Part shown: one piece after another, positions 1 through 7,739 of the stretch
Position numbering within the stretch: the first letter of the stretch is position 1
Layout: each line of letters starts with the position of its first letter
Assembly: GCA_013377095.1 (NCBI GenBank)
Contig: JACAAY010000027.1
Coordinates: 1-51,257, forward strand
Length of the DNA: 51,257 nucleotides
Direction: 5' to 3'
Source: Desulfuromonadales bacterium
GTDB lineage: Bacteria; Desulfobacterota; Desulfuromonadia; Geobacterales; Pseudopelobacteraceae
Position numbers and translations under genes: made by a program
The notes under the pieces: model-generated
What the model saw: only the letters and a program-made list of their open reading frames with translations
What the model was told of the DNA's origin: nothing
The model's database searches: none

Positions 1-71
1 ATACAGGGGTAAAGAGCGTGGAGGAAAATATACAGGTGGTTAACTATGACGCCTACAGGGACAAAAGTTAG
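1..71 (+). CDS. C-terminal fragment, possible BON-domain protein
   Basis: An open frame enters from the left edge (first full codon at base 3) and stops with TAG at 69-71, giving about 22 residues. The segment GVKSVEENIQV resembles the last strand of BON domains, which often end in a 'V-G-V-x-x-V-x-N-x-(I/L)-x-V' pattern. It converges on the PHP gene, and the two stop codons overlap by a few bases. So little is visible that both the reality of the gene and the family are guesses. Confidence 0.3.
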   Translation, partial: TGVKSVEENIQVVNYDAYRDKS

Positions 72-994
72 CAGTTAGATAATGATGCCCGATTACGATT
101 GTATTCCCGGTCGTACTTCCGTCGTTCAGATAAGCGTTCCCTGATGGGGGACAGGAGGCTGGCGCTAAAGCGTATTCCTCCTCGTCCCCTGCCCAATTCA
201 AGCCCCGCTTCAATCCCGTGAAAATCTGATCCACCAGTGAGAAGTAACCCCGCTTCCCCAGCCCGACGCTTCAGAAATTCCATGTCGTCTGCCAGGGCCA
301 GGTTGTTAAACGCCTCAATGCCGTCCAACCCGATTTCAGCCAACTCGGTTATGATCCGCCACAATTCCTGGTGGTCAGATGTGATCGTCGTGGGATGGGC
401 CAAGACGGCGAGGCCACCAAGATGCCTGATTTCCGAGATGGCTTCGGCCACCGGCCAGTAATGCTTGGGGACATTGCAAGGGACCAGATAACGTCGAAAA
501 GCGTCTTCAACACTTTTTACATAGCCATGCTCCAATAGCGCCCGGGCAATATGGGGTCGACCGATGACACCTTTGGCATACACGAGCACATGGCTGAGTT
601 CAATTCTCGCTCGACCTTCATGGGCAAGCCGTTCATTGACCCTGGCAAGGACCTCTTCATTACGGTGTTCTCTTTTCTCCCTCAGTAAGTCCAGTTTTTC
701 ACAAAACCCCCTGTCGGTATGGTCAAAGCCGTATCCCAGCAGATGCACATCCTGAAACGATTTGTACTGAACGGAAAGTTCCACGGCCGGGATATTTTCA
801 ATTCCCGCCAGATTTGCAGCGGCTATCCCCGTTGCTACACTTGCCACGGAGTCATGATCCGCAATTGCAATTGTTGTCAACTCCTGAACAATTGCCTGAT
901 CAACCAGTTCGGTAGCCGAGAATGCGCCGTCAGAGCAGTTTGAATGAATATGGAGGTCGATAAATCCTTGCAGGGTAGGTGTCATGCTGCCCAT
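68..994 (-). CDS. PHP-domain phosphoesterase (TrpH/YciV-like)
   Basis: A 308-residue metal-dependent phosphoesterase of the PHP family. Members of the TrpH/YciV branch hydrolyse 3',5'-nucleoside bisphosphates or 5' ends of RNA in the cytoplasm. The metal-binding motifs are all present in order: HIH near residues 15-17, DHD at 46-48, Glu72 in VELSV, a mid-protein RPHI motif, AHP, and SDFHG near the C-terminus. The ATG at 994 gives MGSMTPTL; an in-frame ATG at 985 is an alternative start. The gene is divergent from nth, with about 60 bp between them that must hold both promoters. The family call is firm; the exact substrate is inferred from the family only. Confidence 0.88.
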   Translation of the reverse strand: MGSMTPTLQGFIDLHIHSNCSDGAFSATELVDQAIVQELTTIAIADHDSVASVATGIAAANLAGIENIPAVELSVQYKSFQDVHLLGYGFDHTDRGFCEKLDLLREKREHRNEEVLARVNERLAHEGRARIELSHVLVYAKGVIGRPHIARALLEHGYVKSVEDAFRRYLVPCNVPKHYWPVAEAISEIRHLGGLAVLAHPTTITSDHQELWRIITELAEIGLDGIEAFNNLALADDMEFLKRRAGEAGLLLTGGSDFHGIEAGLELGRGRGGIRFSASLLSPIRERLSERRKYDREYNRNRASLSNC

Positions 995-1056
995 AGTAGC
1001 CGCTCCGCTGTTAAATGTAAAACCATGTATTGCACTGCCACCGGTATTCGTTTAGC

Positions 1057-1722
1057 ATGCTTGCCATGGAAGCGCACGAAATTCATAGCATCATCGTTCT
1101 GTTGCGTGAGGAATATCGCACATGGCAGACACCCGCCGTCACGATTATTTCCCAATGCGATCACAGCCCCTTCAAAGTTCTGATTTCCTGTATCATCTCA
1201 CTGCGAACCAAGGACGAGGTAACCGCCACTGCGTCGGCGCGTTTGTTCGCCCGGGCTGGTACCGCGGAAAGCATGCAGTATGTGACAGCTGATGAGATTG
1301 CCGGACTGATTTATCCTGCCGGCTTCTACCGGAACAAAGCCCGCCAGATCAGGGAAATTGCGCAACGCCTGGTGGCGGATTATGGCGGAAATGTGCCTGA
1401 CAGTATTGAAGAGTTGTTGCGGTTTAATGGGGTGGGGCGTAAAACAGCCAATCTCGTGGTGACCCTGGGATTCGGGCAACCGGGTATCTGCGTTGATACC
1501 CATGTACACAGGATCTGTAATCGTTTGGGCTATGTGTCAACAAAAACTCCGCAAGACACTGAAATGGTTCTGCGTGCAAAGTTGCCACCTGAATACTGGA
1601 TTGAAATCAATGACCTGCTGGTTGCTTTTGGACAGAATCACTGTTTTCCCCAATCCCCACGCTGTACAATCTGCCGGATTTCATCGTTCTGCCCACGTAT
1701 CGGAGTAGAGAGGTTTCGCTGA
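1057..1722 (+). CDS. nth: Endonuclease III (DNA glycosylase/AP lyase)
   Basis: Base-excision repair enzyme that removes oxidised pyrimidines and nicks the abasic site. The helix-hairpin-helix FNGVGRKTAN contains the catalytic lysine, and GICVDTHVHR contains the catalytic aspartate. The C-terminus has the four cysteines of the [4Fe-4S] cluster in exact C-x6-C-x2-C-x5-C spacing. From the ATG at 1057 the product is 221 residues, close to the E. coli enzyme (211). An ATG at 1066 is also possible, and a TTG at 1030 would add nine unlikely residues. No good ribosome binding site is seen for any of the three starts. The gene stands alone and converges on the HDOD gene. Confidence 0.93.
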   Translation: MLAMEAHEIHSIIVLLREEYRTWQTPAVTIISQCDHSPFKVLISCIISLRTKDEVTATASARLFARAGTAESMQYVTADEIAGLIYPAGFYRNKARQIREIAQRLVADYGGNVPDSIEELLRFNGVGRKTANLVVTLGFGQPGICVDTHVHRICNRLGYVSTKTPQDTEMVLRAKLPPEYWIEINDLLVAFGQNHCFPQSPRCTICRISSFCPRIGVERFR

Positions 1723-1831
1723 ACACATGGTTTCGGGTCGGTCTACGGGAGGGAACGTTCGATCATGGTGGGTGAGGTCGCGATATGGCGCAAATCGTTG
1801 CCCCGCACCCGTGTTTGGAGAAGCGCCATTG

Positions 1832-2680
1832 CTATGCCTGCATTTCCAGGCTGAAGTTTTTTACCTCTATCAGCGTGTCTTCCAATTCCTCTACAATTTC
1901 AATGAGTTGCTGCTCGGACAGCTTGAGAACGTCCCAGGCGGTTTGTTGAATTTGGGGAACAAAGCCGTCACCACTATCTCCAAAGCCGCTGGCTTTGATG
2001 AGCACATCGGCAACATGCACAACCGCTGTTTTTACCCGGTGATTTACCGCCAGGTCAACGTCGTGATGAAAAGCGATCGGTTCGCTCAATTTGTCTGGCA
2101 AAAACCAGCATTTTGACAGCCAGGCACCGACTTCGGCATGGTCGGTGTCAATGACCTCCAGTTCAGCCTGCCGTATGTAAACCTTCTTTTCGCGGACTAG
2201 GGAACGGATCTCAATTTCTGCTTCCTTGCATTTGAGAGAAACAACCACCTTACCGATATCATGCAGCAACCCGGCTGTTGCAATCTCCTCGCATTCCGGT
2301 AGCCCAAGTTTGCGGGCAATCAGGTTTGCAGCAACGCCGACTCCGAGGGAGTGCTCCCACAGTCCAATACTGTCCTTTTCCATGATCTCGAAAAAAGAGG
2401 AGGAGAGCGCCAGGCTTTTTACCACATTGACACCCAGAAGGATCATGGCATTGGAAATGGTCGAAACCCGGTAAAAGCCGTAAGAGGGAGAGTTGGCCAA
2501 ACGCAGTATTCTGGCAGCAAGAACCTGGTCAGAGGTGACGATTCTGGCCATTTCCTGCACTGAAGCCTTGTTACTCTCCGAGAGCTCGTTGAGACGTAGG
2601 ATGACTCCCGGCAGGGTCGGCAGTGTCTTGGTATCCATGATGATTCTTTTAATGTCACTCCGTCTGTCGACCACTGTCAT
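1832..2680 (-). CDS. HDOD-domain signalling protein
   Basis: A 282-residue HDOD (HD-related output domain) protein. It starts with the typical LPTLPGVILRLNEL segment, followed by ILRLANSPSYGF and, mid-protein, GLLHDIGK, so an HD pair is retained. HDOD proteins lack proven catalysis in most cases and act in signalling or gene regulation; they are numerous in Geobacter-type genomes. The start at 2680 overlaps the end of the upstream 112-residue gene by 26 bp, so the two are translationally coupled. A later in-frame ATG at 2638 would remove the overlap but leaves a shorter N-terminus. The particular signal is unknown. Confidence 0.85.
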   Translation of the reverse strand: MTVVDRRSDIKRIIMDTKTLPTLPGVILRLNELSESNKASVQEMARIVTSDQVLAARILRLANSPSYGFYRVSTISNAMILLGVNVVKSLALSSSFFEIMEKDSIGLWEHSLGVGVAANLIARKLGLPECEEIATAGLLHDIGKVVVSLKCKEAEIEIRSLVREKKVYIRQAELEVIDTDHAEVGAWLSKCWFLPDKLSEPIAFHHDVDLAVNHRVKTAVVHVADVLIKASGFGDSGDGFVPQIQQTAWDVLKLSEQQLIEIVEELEDTLIEVKNFSLEMQA

Positions 2681-2993
2681 CTCCCATGGAACGCTTGTAA
2701 AAGTCAGCGTAAATGTCGTGCAGTTTGGCCATCAGGGGGTCCTGTCTCACCTTTGTAAAACGCTGGTCGAGGTCACCTAACATATCCTCGAGTGAACGGT
2801 CGCCGTCATCCCATAGCGGATGTCCTTCAACATAGATTGAGGAAATATCCATATTCTCAAAACGGGAAATGAGGGTTTCTGTCAGAACCGTTGTTTTTCC
2901 GCAGACAGGGAAACCGACGGTATTGCCGTTTCGGAAAACATCCCGAGCAAGCACCATTCCTGCGGTGGCAAGCTTCAAAGGAATTTTTTGCAT
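2655..2993 (-). CDS. Small domain protein resembling the N-terminal region of HD-GYP proteins
   Basis: A 112-residue protein beginning MQKIPLKLATAGMVLARDV, with a later segment TVLTETLISRFENMDISSIYVEG. The pattern 'GM-x-L-A-x-D-V ... L-T-x-x-x-I-x-(R/K)-L/F-x-x-x-x-I-x-x-I-x-V' is what I know from the N-terminal domain that precedes HD-GYP phosphodiesterase domains and from small proteins next to HDOD genes. No catalytic motif is visible, and there is no signal peptide or membrane segment. It overlaps the HDOD gene by 26 bp, so it probably works with that product, for example as a detached regulatory domain. The family match is from memory and moderate. Confidence 0.65.
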   Translation of the reverse strand: MQKIPLKLATAGMVLARDVFRNGNTVGFPVCGKTTVLTETLISRFENMDISSIYVEGHPLWDDGDRSLEDMLGDLDQRFTKVRQDPLMAKLHDIYADFYKRSMGDDSGRQTE

Positions 2994-3049
2994 TGCTCGA
3001 GCTCCCGCTTTTTGCGTTGATTTTTACGATTCCTAACATTAGTGAAGTA

Positions 3050-3525
3050 CTCATGCAAAGTCAATGAATTGAGCAAGCATTTTTGTTTCATGTTTCTTCA
3101 TCCAGATAAACATTCGATTATGGTTATGAGGCGTAACGTAGTTGACAGGGTTGCTGCCCTTAAGAATGATCGGTATGCGATTTTTGACCGTAAAGAGCTC
3201 AATGCACGGGTTTGCTTCCAAATGAAGACATATTCACAGCTCCCGCAGCCGAAACAGATCTCACTCCAGCACGCACGGTTCCTTGATCGATCTGCGAATG
3301 CCTCCCCGTAGCGGTTCCTTCCTTAAGGTGGGAGTGGATGGTTTTTTCGGGAAACGGGCAGTGCTCCTTGCAAATGTTACAATCTGTTTTTGGGCAAAGG
3401 GGAGACAAAGGTTTGTCAACGACCGCTTTACCGATTGCTTCCCGTCTCTTTGTCTGCACCTGAAGCAGTGGAATAGCACCGGTGAGGCAGACTTGGACAC
3501 AGATGTATGCAGTCAGGCGTGAGTC
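3050..3525 (-). pseudogene. Decayed multi-cluster [4Fe-4S] ferredoxin gene (MauM/NapG-like)
   Basis: No single frame is open, but read on the minus strand three frames in succession spell a ferredoxin. The first frame (about 3525-3290) has AYICVQVCLTGAIPLL, then GKAVVDKPL and CPKTDCNICKEHCPFPEKTI. The second (about 3280-3230) has ICFGCGSCEYV. The third (about 3225-3050) has LEANPCIELFTVKN and ends at a stop near 3052. The order CPTGAI-like motif, 'G-x-A-V-(V/L)-D', C-x2-C-x3-CP and C-x2-C-x2-C-x3-C is the layout of MauM/NapG-type ferredoxins. At least two frameshifts are needed, and the N-terminal cluster is missing because the nitroreductase gene begins there. This is a relic rather than a working gene unless sequencing errors are to blame. 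Confidence 0.6.
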
Positions 3526-3566
3526 TCATGGGGTGTTACCTGGTGTGACAACAAACAACAATTGTT

Positions 3567-4391
3567 TCAGTTACGCCAGACAATCGTAAGCGGATTACGT
3601 TTTGGAGGTCTCCGATACGTAAATTGAGGATAGCCCAACATCATAGCGTGGATCAACAGGTGGTCATTGGGCAGATCCAATGCTTCAGCGAGCGGTTTCC
3701 ACTGAGAGGCCGCAAGTTGAAAAAAACCAGCCCAACAGGCTCCGAGACCGAGAGAAGGCGCAAATATCTCCAGATGTGACAGGGCAATAATGCCGTCTGT
3801 ACGCGCGGCAGCAGCCTCCCTGTGGGCATATGCCATCACCAGGTGTGGCGCCTTGCGACAGACCGGGTCATCGCCCCTGTCCCAGGCCTGGATGATTCCC
3901 CCAAAATCGAAGTGCCTGGAAAGCGCGGTTTCAGCGGCGGCCACGGAGATCATCCAGTCAACTGCCAGGGCTGTCAGCCGCCGCAGTTCAGACGTGTTGT
4001 AAATAATCAACCAGCGTACTGCCTGGTTGTTGGAGCTGCTGGGCGCATAGCGTACGGTATCCATCAGGCGATCTATGAGAGAACGTTCAACCGGTAGATC
4101 GCGATAGTTTCTGATTGATCGCCTCTGGCGCAGATAGGCTGCAAGTTGATCCGGATCCATTTCGGCATTGACCTGTTCGGGTGCGGGGGTGACAAGATGG
4201 GGGGCCATGAGGGTGAGTGCGCCATTCGGACAGACAGATTCACAGTGGCCACAGGATATACAGCGGGTGGTGCCATTATCCACAAAGCGCGGATTGAGCC
4301 CATCCTGGAGCTTGATAATCCCCGTCGGACAGGCTTTTATACAGAGTCCGCACCGTGTGCAGATAGTATCTTTTACGAAAAGTTCGGGCAT
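3567..4391 (-). CDS. Nitroreductase with N-terminal 2x[4Fe-4S] ferredoxin domain
   Basis: A cytoplasmic flavin-dependent reductase with a built-in electron-input domain. From the ATG at 4391 it is 274 residues. Cys11, 14, 17, 21 and Cys44, 47, 50, 54 form two classical C-x2-C-x2-C-x3-CP clusters. The nitroreductase domain begins at RRSIRNYRD and continues with the FMN-binding segment YAPSSSNNQAVRW. Fusions of this type are common in anaerobes. The frame stays open to a TTG at 4445, but those 18 extra residues are not typical and no ribosome binding site supports that start. A decayed ferredoxin lies just downstream on the same strand, perhaps a former partner. The physiological substrate is not known. 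Confidence 0.88.
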   Translation of the reverse strand: MPELFVKDTICTRCGLCIKACPTGIIKLQDGLNPRFVDNGTTRCISCGHCESVCPNGALTLMAPHLVTPAPEQVNAEMDPDQLAAYLRQRRSIRNYRDLPVERSLIDRLMDTVRYAPSSSNNQAVRWLIIYNTSELRRLTALAVDWMISVAAAETALSRHFDFGGIIQAWDRGDDPVCRKAPHLVMAYAHREAAAARTDGIIALSHLEIFAPSLGLGACWAGFFQLAASQWKPLAEALDLPNDHLLIHAMMLGYPQFTYRRPPKRNPLTIVWRN

Positions 4392-4498
4392 CGCGCCGCT
4401 CTCACTTGTACGGGGTAGTTTTATTTCTAAATTCCGGTCCCTCAACTGTTTGCGACTTATTGTACCTTCACTGATCCCATGGTTTGAAAAAAGTTCTC

Positions 4499-5464
4499 CT
4501 ATCCATACAATTCTCCCCTATTCGGAACCTGACCGAGCATCATTGCTGCGGCGCCCAGGATGCCGGCGTCATCTCCGAGTGTGCCGGAAATGATGGAAAA
4601 GTCAGCAGCAATCTGGGGAAAACAACGGGTTGCAATTTCATGTTGCAGAGCAGGCTGCATCAGGTCGAGACTGGCAGATACTCCTCCGCATAAGACGGCT
4701 GCCTGCAGGTTGAGGGTATTTGTCAGTGATGCCAGGGCTATTCCCAGATAGCGACCAGCGTCTGCAAACGCGGCTAGAGCAGACACATGACCCTGGCGCG
4801 CTAAGAGTGCAATCTGTCGTGCGTCCATCGGTGAGGAAGGCGTGTCAAGCTGCTCGCGGTTGAGGCGATTTAACAAGAAACGAACAACTGCACCTGCTGA
4901 AACATACTGCTCCAGACAGCCTCTGTTGCCGCAGGGGCAGGGCAGGCCCTCGGGTTCAACCGTCACATGTCCGAATTCAGCGGCAAACCCTCCAGCTCCC
5001 CCCCAGAGCTGTCTATTCAATACCAGCCCACTTCCCAAGCCTGTACCTATCGTAATTACAATAAATGAATCCAATCCCCGCGCTGCTCCAAATACGTGCT
5101 CTCCCCGCGCGATCAGGGTGGCATCGTTGCAGCAGGCCGATGGGAGACCAGTTTGCTGCTCAAGGTACGCGGACAGATTGAAGCCGTCCAGTGGTCGCAT
5201 GTTGACAGAGGATCGGATCACACCTTCCTTGTCAACAAGACCTGGCACACCGGCTCCAACCCCGATAACCGTTGCACAACAGTCGTCGGAAGCCGCTTTT
5301 ATTTCGGTAATTCCATCTAGCAGACGCCTGCAGAAAGCATCACGTCCCTGTCCAATTTGACTGACAGTCCGGATGCGATGTCGTATACGGCCAGACGCGT
5401 CAACGAGAGCAAAGCGTAGATTGGTACCGCCAATATCTATCCCGATGGCGAGGGGCTCAATCAT
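4499..5464 (-). CDS. ROK-family sugar kinase (probable glucokinase)
   Basis: A 321-residue ATP-dependent kinase of the ROK family. The N-terminal phosphate-binding motif GIDIGGTN is at residues 8-15, GVGAGVPGLVD follows, and TIGTGLGSGLV is the second phosphate loop. The ROK zinc site is complete: the GH of EFGH followed by CPCGNRGCLEQY. These features fit glucokinase, with glucose as the likely substrate; other ROK hexose or N-acetylhexosamine kinases are possible. The start overlaps the stop of the HIT gene by 4 bp, so the two form a translationally coupled pair read from the promoter upstream of the HIT gene. Confidence 0.88.
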   Translation of the reverse strand: MIEPLAIGIDIGGTNLRFALVDASGRIRHRIRTVSQIGQGRDAFCRRLLDGITEIKAASDDCCATVIGVGAGVPGLVDKEGVIRSSVNMRPLDGFNLSAYLEQQTGLPSACCNDATLIARGEHVFGAARGLDSFIVITIGTGLGSGLVLNRQLWGGAGGFAAEFGHVTVEPEGLPCPCGNRGCLEQYVSAGAVVRFLLNRLNREQLDTPSSPMDARQIALLARQGHVSALAAFADAGRYLGIALASLTNTLNLQAAVLCGGVSASLDLMQPALQHEIATRCFPQIAADFSIISGTLGDDAGILGAAAMMLGQVPNRGELYG

Positions 5465-5964
5465 ATCTGGGTTGATTTGTTTTTCTCAAGAGCCAACCGA
5501 AGGCGATCATAGGACTCGAGCAATCCGTCCGGAATAACCCGTACGTCAGCACTGGCCGACATGAAACTGGTATCGCCGTTCCAACGTGGAACGACGTGAA
5601 TATGCAGGTGCCCCTCTATTGCGGCCCCAGCAGCCTTGCCCAAATTTATTCCGATATTGAAACCATCTGGTCGGGAAACCTCCCGCAGCAGAGCCCGTGC
5701 ATGACGTATGCAGCGCATGAGATCCAATTGCTCAACGTCTGAAAAGTCATCCAGTTCAGCCGAGTGTCTCCCGGCAACAACCATCAGATGACCGCATGTG
5801 TATGGATAACGGTTCAACATGATGAGTGAATGATCGGTCCGGGTTAGAACAAGTCGTTCACGGTCCTCATGATGAGCGTCTTTGGCCTGACAGAATACAC
5901 ACCCATCATCATGTATCGCACCGCTGAGATAAGCCATGCGCCATGGCGCCCAAATTCTCTGCAT
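5461..5964 (-). CDS. HIT-family hydrolase (Ap4A phosphorylase-like)
   Basis: A 167-residue nucleotide-binding protein of the histidine triad family. The catalytic triad motif HLHIHVVPRW starts at residue 119, with histidines at 119, 121 and 123. Cys22 and Cys25 (CVFC) plus later histidines fit the zinc site of this subgroup, and the N-terminus RIWAPWRMAYL is typical of the Ap4A phosphorylase-like branch, which acts on dinucleoside polyphosphates or related nucleotides. A strong Shine-Dalgarno sequence (AGGAGG) lies upstream of the ATG at 5964. It is first in an operon with the ROK kinase. The precise substrate is inferred. Confidence 0.88.
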   Translation of the reverse strand: MQRIWAPWRMAYLSGAIHDDGCVFCQAKDAHHEDRERLVLTRTDHSLIMLNRYPYTCGHLMVVAGRHSAELDDFSDVEQLDLMRCIRHARALLREVSRPDGFNIGINLGKAAGAAIEGHLHIHVVPRWNGDTSFMSASADVRVIPDGLLESYDRLRLALEKNKSTQI

Positions 5965-5998
5965 ATATGTTAACCTCCTGGTAACTATTCAGATTAAG

Positions 5999-6026
5999 AT
6001 TGTATCAGTACATGTGGTCAAGACAA
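5999..6026 (-). promoter_or_regulatory. Putative sigma-70 promoter for the HIT-ROK operon
   Basis: On the minus strand there is TTGTCT at 6026-6021, a 16-bp spacer, and TACAAT at 6004-5999, placed about 35 bp upstream of the HIT start codon. The -10 box matches five of six consensus bases. The intergenic stretch 5965-6169 separates this promoter from the divergent rpoH promoter, and nothing else is evident in it. Confidence 0.45.
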
Positions 6027-6139
6027 ATAAAATACGAAAGCAGTACTAAAAATCAGGTGAACACGCATATCAATCTCTATGGTAACTACCGTTTTGTTCC
6101 ATGATGCGGTGAAGCGATCAGCTTAAAGAAGAAACTACC

Positions 6140-6168
6140 TTGATTTTATAGAGCTTTGTTGGTAGAGT
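6140..6168 (+). promoter_or_regulatory. Putative sigma-70 promoter of rpoH
   Basis: TTGATT (6140-6145), a 17-bp spacer and TAGAGT (6163-6168) lie immediately upstream of the CIRCE-like repeat. The -10 box is only four of six, but the placement is right: a transcript would start at or within the operator, so a repressor bound there would block initiation. Confidence 0.45.
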
Positions 6169-6169
6169 G

Positions 6170-6196
6170 TTAGCAGTCGAGTGGCTAGAGTGCTAA
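6170..6196 (+). promoter_or_regulatory. CIRCE-like operator (HrcA site) upstream of rpoH
   Basis: The left arm TTAGCAGTC (6170-6178), a 9-bp spacer (6179-6187) and the right arm GAGTGCTAA (6188-6196) match the CIRCE consensus TTAGCACTC-N9-GAGTGCTAA. The arm and spacer lengths are exact and there is one mismatch (G for C at 6176). HrcA binds CIRCE in many bacteria to repress groES-groEL and dnaK operons at normal temperature. Here it sits between the likely promoter and the rpoH start codon at 6235, implying that the heat-shock sigma factor is itself under HrcA control. Confidence 0.85.
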
Positions 6197-6234
6197 TTTA
6201 CATGACGTTTTACACGGAAAAAGGAGATAAGGTT

Positions 6235-7083
6235 ATGGTGGCAAATCTTCCGGTGGTTGCGGATAGTCTGTCGCTCTATCTTGCTGAAATAAGGAAGTTT
6301 TCGGTGTTGAGTGAGGAAGATGAACACCGGGTAGCGGTGAGATTTTTCGAGAAGAAAGACCTGGAAGCTGCACACACGCTGATTACTTCAAATCTGCGTT
6401 TTGTGGTAAAGGTTGCTTTTGAATACCGACACTACGGTCTCAAGATGCTTGACTTGATTCAGGAAGGCAATATAGGCCTGATGATGGCAGTAAGAAAATA
6501 TAACCCCTTTAAAGGGGTCCGGTTGATTTCATATGCTGTCTGGTGGATACGGGCATATATCCAGAACCATATCATTTCAGCGTGGAGTCTCCTCAAGATT
6601 GGAACGACTCAGGCTCAACGAAAATTGTTTTTTAAGCTGCGTGAAGCAAAAGACGCAATTCGGAGGCTTAATGGTGGTGATGATGACTTGCATTCAACAG
6701 CCTTGTCGCTAAATGTTTCGGATGGTGAGGTTGTCGAAATGGAGCAGCGCATGCGCGGTGAATGCTCACTTGACGCCGAGTTGCCAGGTAGTGATGGCAG
6801 TACTGTTTTAGACGGATTAGTTGATGATCGGCTGAATCAGGAAGAATTGTTCTCTAAGCTGCAGTTGCATCATAAGCTTCAACAGGAAGTTGCGCAGGCG
6901 GTTGATCGCCTCAATGAAAAAGAACGTTTTGTTATCGAGCGCCGAGTGACTGCCGATGAGCCACTGACACTTCAGGAAATTGCCAGCCACTTTTCCATCT
7001 CCCGCGAGCGTGTTCGACAAATTGAAGAGGCGGCCTTGAAAAAAATTAAACAGCTGCTAGTACCCCACCTGACGGCCGCTTAA
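6235..7083 (+). CDS. rpoH: RNA polymerase heat-shock sigma factor, sigma-32
   Basis: A 282-residue sigma-70-family factor that directs RNA polymerase to heat-shock promoters. Region 2 is clear (residues about 50-110, with GNIGLMMAVRKYNPFKG and AVWWIRAYIQ). The RpoH box QRKLFFKLR at 128-136 separates it from other short sigma factors. Region 4 near the C-terminus has the helix-turn-helix SISRERVRQIEEAALKKIK. The start is the ATG at 6235 because AAGGAG lies 8 bp upstream; the frame is open further up (to 6181), but that part overlaps the CIRCE-like operator. It is followed by a tRNA cluster that has its own promoter. Confidence 0.95.
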   Translation: MVANLPVVADSLSLYLAEIRKFSVLSEEDEHRVAVRFFEKKDLEAAHTLITSNLRFVVKVAFEYRHYGLKMLDLIQEGNIGLMMAVRKYNPFKGVRLISYAVWWIRAYIQNHIISAWSLLKIGTTQAQRKLFFKLREAKDAIRRLNGGDDDLHSTALSLNVSDGEVVEMEQRMRGECSLDAELPGSDGSTVLDGLVDDRLNQEELFSKLQLHHKLQQEVAQAVDRLNEKERFVIERRVTADEPLTLQEIASHFSISRERVRQIEEAALKKIKQLLVPHLTAA

Positions 7084-7161
7084 CAGCGTGTGCGTGCGTG
7101 TTTGCTGGTTACAATGCCCCTTGGCTTTTTGATGTTAGTTGCTCTCAAAATAAAATAAAAC

Positions 7162-7189
7162 TTGACATGTTGAGCCATTTTCTTTAAAT
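7162..7189 (+). promoter_or_regulatory. Putative promoter of the tRNA-tuf operon
   Basis: A perfect -35 box TTGACA at 7162-7167 is followed by TTAAAT at 7184-7189 with 16-bp spacing (alternatively TAAATC with 17 bp). It lies 34 bp before the first tRNA and after rpoH, so it would drive the four tRNAs and the first tuf gene. The -10 box is imperfect. Confidence 0.5.
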
Positions 7190-7222
7190 CAGTAATTTCT
7201 GTTTGGCTTTGATGACTCAAGC

Positions 7223-7298
7223 GCTGGCGTAGCTCAATTGGCAGAGCAGCTGACTTGTAATCAGCAGGTTGCGGGTTCGAGTCCCATCGCCAGCTCCA
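7223..7298 (+). tRNA. tRNA-Thr (TGT)
   Basis: 76 nt including an encoded CCA. The acceptor arm is GCTGGCG/CGCCAGC. The anticodon stem GCTGA/TCAGC encloses the loop CTTGTAA, so the anticodon is TGT (ACA codon). The T arm has GGTTCGAGTCC with one imperfect pair. It is first in the cluster, matching thrU in the E. coli thrU-tyrU-glyT-thrT-tufB operon. Confidence 0.94.
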
Positions 7299-7319
7299 AA
7301 ACAAATGCAATTCATCCCT

Positions 7320-7404
7320 GGAGGGATTCCCGAGCGGCCAAAGGGAACAGACTGTAAATCTGTCGTCGTAGACTTCGGAGGTTCGAATCCTCCTCCCTCC
7401 ACCA
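7320..7404 (+). tRNA. tRNA-Tyr (GTA)
   Basis: 85 nt including CCA. The acceptor arm is GGAGGGA paired with TCCCTCC. The anticodon loop ACTGTAAAT carries GTA, and the long variable arm is typical of a class II tRNA. The T-loop sequence GGTTCGAATCC is standard. It is second in the cluster. Confidence 0.95.
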
Positions 7405-7507
7405 CATATCACCGAAAACGGTTGGAACTGTCTGATCCCAGGAGACGCAAGTCGCACACTGGTAAGGGGAGGCTGATTGGTTTTCAAAAAATCTTCGTCT
7501 GGATTAT

Positions 7508-7584
7508 GCGGGAGTAGCTCAGTTGGCTAGAGCGTCAGCCTTCCAAGCTGAGGGTCGCGGGTTCGAGTCCCGTTTCCCGCTCCA
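7508..7584 (+). tRNA. tRNA-Gly (TCC)
   Basis: 77 nt including CCA. The acceptor GCGGGAG pairs with TTCCCGC. The anticodon stem TCAGC/GCTGA encloses CTTCCAA, giving anticodon TCC, and GGGTTCGAGTCCC forms the T arm. It is third in the cluster. Confidence 0.96.
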
Positions 7585-7592
7585 GAATTTAA

Positions 7593-7668
<76 letters not shown>

Positions 7669-7739
7669 TATCATTCAAAGCTTGCCGTAACAGGCAACAC
7701 AACTCAGATTAAAAGATATTCGAAGGAGGGCCTGCTATC

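Noticed and set aside
4842..5360. 172-residue plus-strand open frame
   Set aside because: It lies wholly inside the ROK kinase gene on the other strand and has a low-complexity, non-protein-like sequence.
6181..6234. Upstream start for rpoH
   Set aside because: The extra codons overlap the CIRCE-like repeat and lack a ribosome binding site; the ATG at 6235 has AAGGAG.
7080..7487. 135-residue minus-strand open frame
   Set aside because: It runs antisense through tRNA-Thr and tRNA-Tyr, a common source of false gene calls.
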